DNA of 8,052 nt from Bacteroidales bacterium (GTDB lineage Bacteria; Bacteroidota; Bacteroidia; Bacteroidales; UBA932), in assembly GCA_024401945.1 (NCBI GenBank), contig JAKSKC010000059.1, positions 1 to 8,052 of the forward strand, in the 5' to 3' direction. This document shows positions 1-5,293 of the stretch, one piece after another; the stretch's first letter is position 1; each line of letters starts with the position of its first letter. The notes below the pieces were generated by a model, which saw only the letters and a list, made by a program, of their open reading frames with translations, searched no databases and was not told the DNA's origin. The position numbers and the translations under genes are program-made.

Positions 1-40
1 AAAAGAAAATCGCCATTCTAGATAGCTAGAATGGCGATTT
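1..40 (-). terminator. Intrinsic terminator of the rplS/tRNA-Arg unit
   Basis: Positions 7-21 pair perfectly with 26-40, giving a 15-bp stem with a 4-base loop. On the minus strand the stem is followed by TTTTCTTTT, ending at the window edge. The hairpin begins only 3 bases after the tRNA 3' end, so it most likely ends the rplS/tRNA transcript and leaves a short trailer to be trimmed. Read on the plus strand the tail is only TTTGTGTG, so I do not call it bidirectional. Confidence 0.9.
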
Positions 41-43
41 GTG

Positions 44-117
44 TGACTCCTACAGGATTCAAACCTGTAACCTTCTGATCCGTAGTCAGATGCTCTATTC
101 AGTTGAGCTAAGGAGCC
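44..117 (-). tRNA. tRNA-Arg (anticodon ACG)
   Basis: The reverse complement folds as a complete 74-base cloverleaf. It has a 7-bp acceptor stem with one G-U pair at 2-71, a 4-bp D stem (GCTC/GAGC), a 5-bp anticodon stem (TCTGA/TCAGA) around CTACGGA, a 5-base variable loop and a 5-bp T stem (ACAGG/CCTGT). The anticodon ACG is at 83-81; with A34 edited to inosine it would read CGU, CGC and CGA. A20 and C35, the main tRNA-Arg identity bases known from E. coli, are both present. The 3' CCA is not encoded (the next bases are CAC), so a CCA-adding enzyme is needed. Oddly, the D loop has A19 (position 99) and the T loop TTTGAAT has U56 (position 61), so the usual G19-C56 tertiary pair is replaced by A-U. 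The gene starts 8 bases after the rplS stop and is probably cotranscribed with it. Confidence 0.96.
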
Positions 118-125
118 AGGATATG

Positions 126-485
126 CTATTTGCGTTTAGCTTCCTTGATGCGAGCCTTCTTGCCTGCGAGTTTGCGCAGATAGAAGATACGTGCTCTGCG
201 GACCTTACCGATCTTGTTGACCTCAATCTTGTCGATGGCTGGTGATTCGTAAGGGAAGATTCTCTCTACACCGACGCCGTTGGAGACTTTGCGAATTGTG
301 AAAGTCTTTGTGAACGGGGTGGCACCGCTGATCTGGATAACTACTCCGCGGAAGCTCTGAAGTCTGTCCTTGTCACCTTCCTTGATTTTGTAAGTGACTG
401 TGATTGTGTCGCCTGCCTTGAATTCAGGGAAGTTGGCCACGTTCCCGTTTGAGAAGGCGTTCTCTACGATTTTGATAAGATCCAT
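126..485 (-). CDS. rplS: 50S ribosomal protein L19 (bL19)
   Basis: A protein of the large ribosomal subunit, located near the interface with the small subunit. The 119-residue product has the usual length of bL19. It shows the family's β-rich core ([38 protein letters not shown]) and the C-terminal signature [20 protein letters not shown], followed by a basic tail. The ATG at 485 matches the family's N-terminus. It has no Shine-Dalgarno sequence; the bases before it are A/T-rich (AATTAAACAATT), as usual in Bacteroidota. The gene has its own promoter (556-586) and a leader of about 65 bases with a hairpin. The TAG stop lies 8 bases before a tRNA-Arg gene, so the mRNA 3' end is probably set by RNase P cutting at the tRNA. 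In many bacteria rplS sits with rpsP, rimM and trmD; here it does not. Confidence 0.98.
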   Translation of the reverse strand: MDLIKIVENAFSNGNVANFPEFKAGDTITVTYKIKEGDKDRLQSFRGVVIQISGATPFTKTFTIRKVSNGVGVERIFPYESPAIDKIEVNKIGKVRRARIFYLRKLAGKKARIKEAKRK

Positions 486-510
486 AATTGTTTAATTACT
501 TAATCCTTGC

Positions 511-543
511 GCAGCGTCACTGACTCGTTCCGTGAGAGGCTGC
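511..543 (-). promoter_or_regulatory. Hairpin in the rplS leader, possible bL19 autoregulatory site
   Basis: On the minus strand GCAGC (543-539) pairs with GCTGC (515-511), and inside it TCAC (535-532) pairs with GTGA (520-517). A bulge of 3 bases against 1 separates the two helices, and the loop is 11 bases. The hairpin begins a few bases after the predicted transcription start and lies 25 bases before the rplS ATG. Ribosomal protein genes often carry leader structures bound by their own product, and bL19 leaders have been proposed in other groups. The structure is seen; the regulatory role is inferred, and chance pairing is not excluded. Confidence 0.35.
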
Positions 544-555
544 TTTTAGGGACTG

Positions 556-586
556 CAAAGATAGTAAATATTATTCAGCTTGCAAA
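556..586 (-). promoter_or_regulatory. Bacteroidota-type promoter for rplS
   Basis: On the minus strand a -33 TTTG (586-583) is followed after exactly 19 bases by TATCTTTG (563-556), matching the -7 consensus TAnnTTTG of the primary sigma factor of Bacteroidota. Transcription should start near 550, giving a leader of about 65 bases. The promoter begins 4 bases after the dnaJ stop, and there is no terminator hairpin between them, so some read-through from dnaJ is likely. The bases around the -7 element nearly match those of the grpE promoter. Confidence 0.8.
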
Positions 587-590
587 AAAA

Positions 591-1784
591 TTAAAAATAT
601 TTACTTTCTTTCTCGAAAAGTGCCCTGTCATCCCTGCTCGGGTCGACTTTGGCTGCGTTGCCTTCCCTGAGGGTCTCGACGGCCTCGCGTTCGCTTCTGC
701 TCAGTTTGCGGGGTATCCAGACAAGTATCTTCACATAGAGGTCCCCACGGCCGTATCCGTTGACGGAAGGCATTCCCTTGCCCCTCAACTTGATAACCGT
801 GCCGGACTGGGTGCCGGCTTCCAGCTCCATCCTGTACGGTCCGTCCAGGCACGGGATGCTGATCTCACATCCGAGCATTGCGTCCGTCACCGGGATCACT
901 TTGCTGTAGAACAGGTTGACACCGTCCCTCTTGAGGAAGTCATGAGGGATTTCCTCCACTATGACGAGCAGGTCCCCGTTGATTCCGCCGTGCTCGGCTG
1001 AATGTCCTTCTCCCTGCAGGGTAAGCTGCATTCCGCTCTCCACTCCTGCCGGGACCTCCACCTTTATGGTCTCCTTGCCGCGGACGACTCCCGTTCCCTT
1101 GCAGTTCTTGCACGGATTGGAAACGACTTTGCCTTCTCCCTGACACTGCGGGCAGGTGGCATAGGTCATCGAACGTCCGAACAGCGTATTGGCGATGTGC
1201 TGGACCTGGCCCGTTCCGTTGCAGGTAGGGCAGGTGCGTATGTCAGCGGAGTTCCTTGCACCCTTGCCGTTGCATTCAGGGCAAGGACGGTTGCGCTCTA
1301 TGGTCACCTCCTTGGTGCATCCGGATGCAATCTCCTCCAGAGTGAGCTTGACCCTGGTGCGTATGTCGCGCCCGCGGTTCTGCCTTGTCCTCTGCTGTCC
1401 TCCGCCGAACCCTCCGAATCCGTCGAATCCGCCTCCGAATCCACCGAACCCGCTGAATCCTCCGAATGCTCCGCCGAACAGATTGTTCAGTATGTCGTTG
1501 AGGTTGCCGAATCCCTGGCTCCAGTCCATACCGGCGCCGCCTTCGACCCCTGCGAAACCATACTGGTCGTACTTCGCCTTCTTGTCCGGGTCACTCAATA
1601 CCGAATATGCTTCAGATGCTTCCTTGAACTTCTCCTCCGCGTTCTTCTTCTCGGCATCGGTCCCGCTTACCCAGCGGTCAGGATGCCATTTGAGCGCAGC
1701 CTTGCGGTATGCACCCTTTATGTCGTCTGCGGAAGCTCCTTTCTGAAGCCCCAGCACCTCGTAGTAATCTCTCTTTTCTGCCAT
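591..1784 (-). CDS. dnaJ: Chaperone protein DnaJ (type I Hsp40)
   Basis: The cytosolic J-domain co-chaperone that delivers unfolded clients to DnaK and stimulates its ATPase. The 397-residue product has the full type I layout. The J domain is at about 5-74 with HPD at 34-36. The Gly/Phe-rich linker is at about 81-128, encoded by low-complexity DNA at 1401-1544. Four intact CxxCxGxG zinc motifs lie at 168, 185, 211 and 225 (CPECNGKG, CPTCNGTG, CPQCQGEG, CKNCKGTG), followed by the C-terminal client-binding domains to about 360. After HPD the J domain has a slightly longer charged loop (RWVSGTDAEKKNAEEKF) than the E. coli protein. The ATG at 1784 gives the expected start (MAEKRDYYEVLG). The grpE stop lies 6 bases upstream, so the two share a transcript. 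dnaK is not in the window. Confidence 0.98.
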   Translation of the reverse strand: MAEKRDYYEVLGLQKGASADDIKGAYRKAALKWHPDRWVSGTDAEKKNAEEKFKEASEAYSVLSDPDKKAKYDQYGFAGVEGGAGMDWSQGFGNLNDILNNLFGGAFGGFSGFGGFGGGFDGFGGFGGGQQRTRQNRGRDIRTRVKLTLEEIASGCTKEVTIERNRPCPECNGKGARNSADIRTCPTCNGTGQVQHIANTLFGRSMTYATCPQCQGEGKVVSNPCKNCKGTGVVRGKETIKVEVPAGVESGMQLTLQGEGHSAEHGGINGDLLVIVEEIPHDFLKRDGVNLFYSKVIPVTDAMLGCEISIPCLDGPYRMELEAGTQSGTVIKLRGKGMPSVNGYGRGDLYVKILVWIPRKLSRSEREAVETLREGNAAKVDPSRDDRALFEKESKYF

Positions 1785-1790
1785 ATCGTA

Positions 1791-2258
1791 TTATGCTCCG
1801 ACGACTACCTGTGCGTAGCGGAGTACTTTTCCGTTCAATGTGTAACCTGTGCGCGTAACCTCCAGGACCTTTCCCTTGAGATCCTCTGAAGGGGCCGGGA
1901 ACTGGGTCATCGCCTCGTGGAAATCGGTGTCGAAATCCTTGCCCTTGGCGTCGATGACCTCGAGACCTCTCTTCCTGAGAGCCCCCATCATCTGTTCGTA
2001 GTTGAGTTTCGTGCCTTCTCTGGCCGCGCTGTCCTCTGATTTCTCGAGCATCTTCATAGCCTGCTCGCAGGCATCCAGGGTAGGGAGAAGTTCCTTTATT
2101 GTATCGGCGGAAGCCGTGTTCTTGATATTGATCCTGTCCTCTGCGGTGCGGCGTCTGAATGTCTCGAATTCGGCCAGCAGCCGCGTGTAATCCTCTTTTT
2201 CTTTTTCAAGGCTCTCGGTCAGGTCCTTGACTTTCTTGCTGAGTGTCTCTTTTGCCAT
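1791..2258 (-). CDS. grpE: Nucleotide exchange factor GrpE
   Basis: Dimeric co-chaperone that releases ADP from DnaK, completing the DnaK-DnaJ cycle. The 155-residue product has a charged coiled-coil segment at about 5-50 (KKVKDLTESLEKEKEDYTRL, then FETFRRRT), a central helical part at about 51-105, and the family's C-terminal β domain with FDTDFHEAM (109-117), GYTLNGKVLR (138-147) and YAQVVV. It is short: most GrpE proteins have about 180-200 residues with a long acidic N-terminus, which is missing here. An upstream start is unlikely because the promoter -7 element ends only 20 bases before the ATG, leaving a leader of roughly 15 bases without a Shine-Dalgarno sequence. The gene is first in a grpE-dnaJ pair. 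Confidence 0.95.
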   Translation of the reverse strand: MAKETLSKKVKDLTESLEKEKEDYTRLLAEFETFRRRTAEDRINIKNTASADTIKELLPTLDACEQAMKMLEKSEDSAAREGTKLNYEQMMGALRKRGLEVIDAKGKDFDTDFHEAMTQFPAPSEDLKGKVLEVTRTGYTLNGKVLRYAQVVVGA

Positions 2259-2278
2259 AACAAATGATTTTGCGTCTG

Positions 2279-2308
2279 CAAAGATAGCAAAAGCTCTGCC
2301 AATGACAA
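2279..2308 (-). promoter_or_regulatory. Bacteroidota-type promoter for grpE-dnaJ
   Basis: On the minus strand a -33 TTG (2308-2306), a 19-base spacer and TATCTTTG (2286-2279) match the primary-sigma promoter consensus of Bacteroidota. The predicted start near 2273 leaves a leader of about 15 bases before the grpE ATG. The promoter begins about 10 bases after the trkA stop, so grpE-dnaJ can be expressed independently of the upstream genes. I see no CIRCE element (TTAGCACTC-N9-GAGTGCTAA) here. Confidence 0.8.
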
Positions 2309-2315
2309 TTTGTCA
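2303..2315. promoter_or_regulatory. Inverted repeat overlapping the grpE -33 box
   Basis: TGACAA and TTGTCA flank a single T, giving a perfect 6-bp inverted repeat that contains the -33 TTG and lies between the trkA stop and the grpE start. Its placement would suit a repressor or activator site. It is too short and poorly followed to be a terminator. A role as operator is inference only, and a 13-base palindrome can occur by chance. Confidence 0.3.
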
Positions 2316-2318
2316 GGA

Positions 2319-3680
2319 TTACTTGAAGAATTTGTCCACGTTCTTGACTTCCTCCGGCAATGCGAACACTGCGACCCTGTCGTAGGCCTCGATATGCGTG
2401 TCACCAACCGCAATCATAGCCTCCGTGCCGCGGACCACGCCTCCGATTATAGCATTCTTCGGGAAATCCATCTCCTTGAGCGGAGCCTTGGTTATGCGGC
2501 TCCCGGGAGCTACGGTGTATTCCATCACTTCGGCGGAGGTGCCGCTGATGTAACGGACGAAGCGGGCCTTGCCGCTCAAGGTGTATTTGAAGATCCTTCC
2601 GGCGGTGATCAGCTTCTTGTTGATGATGCTGTCCACGCCCATATCCTCCGCAAGGCGGATGTATTCGATGTTCTCGACCTCGGCCACAGTACGCTGCACG
2701 CCGAATTTCTTGGCAACGACGCTGGCGAGCACGTTGGATTCGTCATTCCCGGTAAGCGCCACGAAAGCGTCGTAATCCTTGATGCCCTCGTCGAAAAGAA
2801 GGTCCGAATTGCGCCCGTCGCCGCAGCTTATGCGCACGTTCCCGGGCATCTTTTCGGAGAGTTCGAGGCAGCGCTCCTTGTTCTTCTCGATAATCTTCAC
2901 CTCGCTTATCTGCTTGCACAGCAGCAGCGCCAGCATCTCGGCGGTTGAACTTCCGCCCAGGATCATCACCCTGTTCACTTCGTTGTCAATCTTTCCGAAA
3001 TGACGGAGGATGCCTTCGTAGCCGTCCCTTGTGGAAATGGTGAAGACGATGTCACCGAAAAGGAACTTGGTGTCGAGGGACGGGATGATGGTCTCGTCCT
3101 TGCGGCTGATGGCTATGATCCTGAAGTTCTTGGCCTCCTCCGGAGGAAGGCTCTTCATGAATTCGATGAGCTTGCAGTCCAGGATTGGGGCTTCGTCGTC
3201 CAGCTTGAATGCGGACATCTGAAGCTTGCCGTGCACGAAATCCATTGTCTCGGCAGAGGCGGCGTGCCTTATCTGAGATACGATCTCATCCGCCGCAATC
3301 TTCTCCGGATACAGCATCAGGTCAACACCCATCTCCTTGTACATCAGCTTGTTCTCAGCTGAAAGGCTGTCGAGTTCGTTTATTCTTGCGATGGCTTTCC
3401 TCGCACCAAGCCTCTTGGCAACGATGGCGGAGAGGACATTGATTTCCTGTGAGGCGTGCGGGTAGACCGCTATGAAGAGGTCGGCCTTGGATACCTCGGC
3501 GTTCCTGAGAATCGAAATGGTCGTGGGATTGCCTTCCACGGCGATAACATCGGCTGTGGAAAGTACGCTCCGGAGACGCTCCGGGTTGTCGTCCACGATA
3601 GTGATTTCATTTGACTCCCTGCTCAGGAGCTTCGCCAGATGGGAACCAATCTCACCGGCACCGGCAATGACGATCTTCAT
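2319..3680 (-). CDS. trkA: Trk system K+ uptake regulatory protein TrkA
   Basis: Cytoplasmic NAD(H)-binding subunit that gates a TrkH/TrkG-type K+ channel in the inner membrane. The 453-residue product has the duplicated TrkA layout, RCK_N-RCK_C twice. The first Rossmann domain spans about 1-125, with the dinucleotide motif GAGEIG at 7-12 and the acidic ribose-binding end of strand 2 in IVDDNPE (D30). The first RCK_C domain is at about 145-222. The second Rossmann domain runs from about 236 (VMILGGSSTAE, then IIEKNKE with E265, and ALTGNDESNVLAS at 308-320). The last RCK_C domain is at about 368-450. The second glycine motif (GGSSTAE) departs from GxGxxG, as is common in the second half of TrkA. 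The ATG overlaps the TGA of the preceding glycosyltransferase (ATGA), suggesting translational coupling. The channel partner trkH is not in the window. Confidence 0.95.
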   Translation of the reverse strand: MKIVIAGAGEIGSHLAKLLSRESNEITIVDDNPERLRSVLSTADVIAVEGNPTTISILRNAEVSKADLFIAVYPHASQEINVLSAIVAKRLGARKAIARINELDSLSAENKLMYKEMGVDLMLYPEKIAADEIVSQIRHAASAETMDFVHGKLQMSAFKLDDEAPILDCKLIEFMKSLPPEEAKNFRIIAISRKDETIIPSLDTKFLFGDIVFTISTRDGYEGILRHFGKIDNEVNRVMILGGSSTAEMLALLLCKQISEVKIIEKNKERCLELSEKMPGNVRISCGDGRNSDLLFDEGIKDYDAFVALTGNDESNVLASVVAKKFGVQRTVAEVENIEYIRLAEDMGVDSIINKKLITAGRIFKYTLSGKARFVRYISGTSAEVMEYTVAPGSRITKAPLKEMDFPKNAIIGGVVRGTEAMIAVGDTHIEAYDRVAVFALPEEVKNVDKFFK

Positions 3681-4648
3681 TTCTTCTTGAATTTAATTCT
3701 CAGGTACTCGAAGGCAAGCAGCTTGCCGGAAAGGATATTGACCTTCCCTTCCGGGGAAAACGGCCTTCTGAGCGCCCTGTATTCTTTGTGAGCCCTGAAT
3801 ACAGCCTTGGCTGACTCAACTTTGCCGCAGCAAATATAAGCAAAAGCCAGACAGATATCCAGAATCCTCCGGACAGTTATCCTGTATCGCAGACCTTCCG
3901 GGAGGTTGTTGTCAAGCATCAGGAGGTTGTTCCTGTAATTGAGGAAGAGCTTGAAAGGGGATGACTGGGGGAGTGTGCCTCCTCCGAGATGTCTGACAGA
4001 GGACTGCGGGATGACGTTCACCGTGTAACCCGCGGCCCGCACTCTCCAGCACAGGTCGATCTCCTCCATATGCGCGAAGAAACGGTCGTCCAGACCGCCC
4101 ATCTCCTTCCACAGGCTGCTCCTTATCATAAGGCAGGCTCCGCTTACCCAGCTGACTTCCCCGGGAGTGTCATACTGCCCGAGGTCCTTCTCCAGCTGCC
4201 CGAGAAACCTTCCCCTGCAGAACGGGAATCCGAATCTGTCAATGAGTCCGCCGGCTGCGCCTGCGTACTCGAAATATTCCGGATCCTTCATCGAAAGCAG
4301 TTTCGGGCCGCATATCCCGCACTCCGGATGGCCGTCCATCCAATCGACGAGAGGGGAGAGCCAGCCGACACTGACCTCGATGTCGGAATTCACCAGCACG
4401 TAATATTCTGCTTCCACGCGTTCGAGAGCCCTGTTGTAGCCTCCCGTGAAGCCGTAGTTCCGGTCAAGCACTATCTGCCTTATCTGGGGGAAGTTCTCCG
4501 TCAGCATCTGCATCGAGCCGTCGGTGCTGGCATTGTCGGCCACGATGACCTCCGCGTCCAGACCCTCACAGCCGGAGATCAGTGACGGAAGCCACCTGGC
4601 CAGCTGCCCGCGCGTGTTCCAGTTCAATATTACGAGCGCAATCCGCAT
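3677..4648 (-). CDS. Family 2 glycosyltransferase, rhamnosyltransferase-like
   Basis: An inverting GT-A glycosyltransferase that would move a sugar from a nucleotide-sugar donor, probably in making a surface polysaccharide or glycolipid; donor and acceptor cannot be read from the sequence. The 323-residue product starts with the GT2 pattern ALVILNWN (4-11) and has VADNASTDGS (36-45), with D38 likely contacting the nucleotide. The DxD-equivalent VNSDIEV (86-92) should bind the metal, and MEEIDLCWR (194-202) should hold the catalytic base. It most resembles WbbL-like proteins often annotated as rhamnosyltransferases. There is no signal peptide; a moderately hydrophobic helix at about 262-275 and a basic C-terminus (KFKKK) suggest contact with the membrane. 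It lies 9 bases after slyD and overlaps trkA by 4 bases. No other polysaccharide gene is nearby, so it is not part of a visible cluster. Confidence 0.88.
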   Translation of the reverse strand: MRIALVILNWNTRGQLARWLPSLISGCEGLDAEVIVADNASTDGSMQMLTENFPQIRQIVLDRNYGFTGGYNRALERVEAEYYVLVNSDIEVSVGWLSPLVDWMDGHPECGICGPKLLSMKDPEYFEYAGAAGGLIDRFGFPFCRGRFLGQLEKDLGQYDTPGEVSWVSGACLMIRSSLWKEMGGLDDRFFAHMEEIDLCWRVRAAGYTVNVIPQSSVRHLGGGTLPQSSPFKLFLNYRNNLLMLDNNLPEGLRYRITVRRILDICLAFAYICCGKVESAKAVFRAHKEYRALRRPFSPEGKVNILSGKLLAFEYLRIKFKKK

Positions 4649-4657
4649 ATCCTGCTA

Positions 4658-5275
4658 TCAGTCCTTATGACAACCGCATTTCTCGTGATCCCCGCTGCAG
4701 TCTCCCTCGCAATCGTGACCGCAGTCACCCTCGCAATCGTGGCCGCAGCCGCCGTGGTGTCCGCATCCGTGACCGCAGCCCTCCTCCGGGAGATATTCAC
4801 CGTGGAGACCTTCCTTCAGCTCCTTCTCGGAAGCCTCGCGCACGCTCTCCACCTTTCCCTTGAAATTGAGGGTCTTGCCTGCCATAGGATGATTGAAATC
4901 CATTGTGACGCTGTTCTCGCCCACTGCAGCCACTGTCCCCTGGACCACCTGGCCTGCGGAATTGAGCATAGGTATCACGAGACCGACCTTAAGGAGGTCC
5001 TCGCGGATCTTCCCGTCCTCACCGGCGAAGGACTCCTTCGGAATGTCGAACTTGTATGCCGGGTCATAGGCTCCGTAGCCCTCCTCCGGAGAAAGGGTGA
5101 AGGCGAACTCCTCCCCGACCTCCTTCCCGGCCACCTCGGCCTCGAATTTAGGAAGGAGCATACCTGTTCCGTGAATATATTCGAGAGGTCTTTCGCTGCC
5201 GGCCCTGTCGGCGGTCTTTCCTTCAACCTCAAGCTCATAACTTAGAGCCACAACTCTGTTCTTTTCTACTTTCAT
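4658..5275 (-). CDS. slyD: FKBP-type peptidyl-prolyl isomerase SlyD with metal-binding tail
   Basis: Cytosolic cis-trans prolyl isomerase and folding chaperone; in E. coli SlyD also supplies nickel to hydrogenase maturation. The 205-residue product has an FKBP domain split by the insert-in-flap chaperone domain. The first FKBP part is at about 1-70 (YELEVEGK, then PLEYIHGTGMLLPKFEAEVAG, read here with a break at residue 40), the insert is at about 72-125, and FKBP resumes with DFNHPMAGKTLNF (126-138). Residues 166-205 form a Cys/His-rich tail with 9 Cys and 7 His, including two tandem copies of CGHDCEGD (177-192). The ATG at 5275 gives the standard start MKVEKNRVVALSYEL. It lies 18 bases after pmbA and 9 bases before the glycosyltransferase, inside the presumed operon. 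The tail favours a metal-handling role, but no nickel enzyme gene is in the window. Confidence 0.95.
   Translation of the reverse strand: MKVEKNRVVALSYELEVEGKTADRAGSERPLEYIHGTGMLLPKFEAEVAGKEVGEEFAFTLSPEEGYGAYDPAYKFDIPKESFAGEDGKIREDLLKVGLVIPMLNSAGQVVQGTVAAVGENSVTMDFNHPMAGKTLNFKGKVESVREASEKELKEGLHGEYLPEEGCGHGCGHHGGCGHDCEGDCGHDCEGDCSGDHEKCGCHKD
4704..4751. repeat. Tandem 24-bp repeat inside the slyD metal-binding tail
   Basis: Two adjacent 24-base units (4704-4727 and 4728-4751) differ at a few bases near their 3' ends on the plus strand. They encode successive GHDCEGDC-type units of the SlyD tail. The unit is a multiple of three, so gain or loss of a copy keeps the reading frame and would change only the number of metal ligands. 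Confidence 0.85.
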
Positions 5276-5293
5276 ATCTGTCTGATGTTTGAA

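Noticed and set aside
486..600. A terminator after dnaJ, suggested by a T-rich run
   Set aside because: The T-run has no G/C-rich stem before it and forms the upstream part of the rplS promoter.
1401..1544. Low-complexity repeats that could be a minisatellite
   Set aside because: They encode the normal Gly/Phe-rich linker of DnaJ and explain themselves by protein composition.
1002..1889. Long plus-strand open frame (295 codons) opposite dnaJ and the end of grpE
   Set aside because: It is antisense to dnaJ, whose protein is complete and unmistakable. The frame is kept open by G/C-rich codon bias and the Gly/Phe low-complexity region, and its product (Ser/Glu/Pro-rich) shows no known domain.
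3831..3838. TATATTTG on the minus strand inside the glycosyltransferase gene, a possible internal promoter for trkA
   Set aside because: It fits the -7 consensus, but no TTG/TTTG lies 19-21 bases upstream, and the bases are ordinary codons of FAYICCGK.
3989..5245. Plus-strand open frames opposite the glycosyltransferase and slyD (198 and 192 codons)
   Set aside because: Both lie opposite well-supported genes, lack recognisable domains and have no promoter or plausible neighbour on the plus strand.
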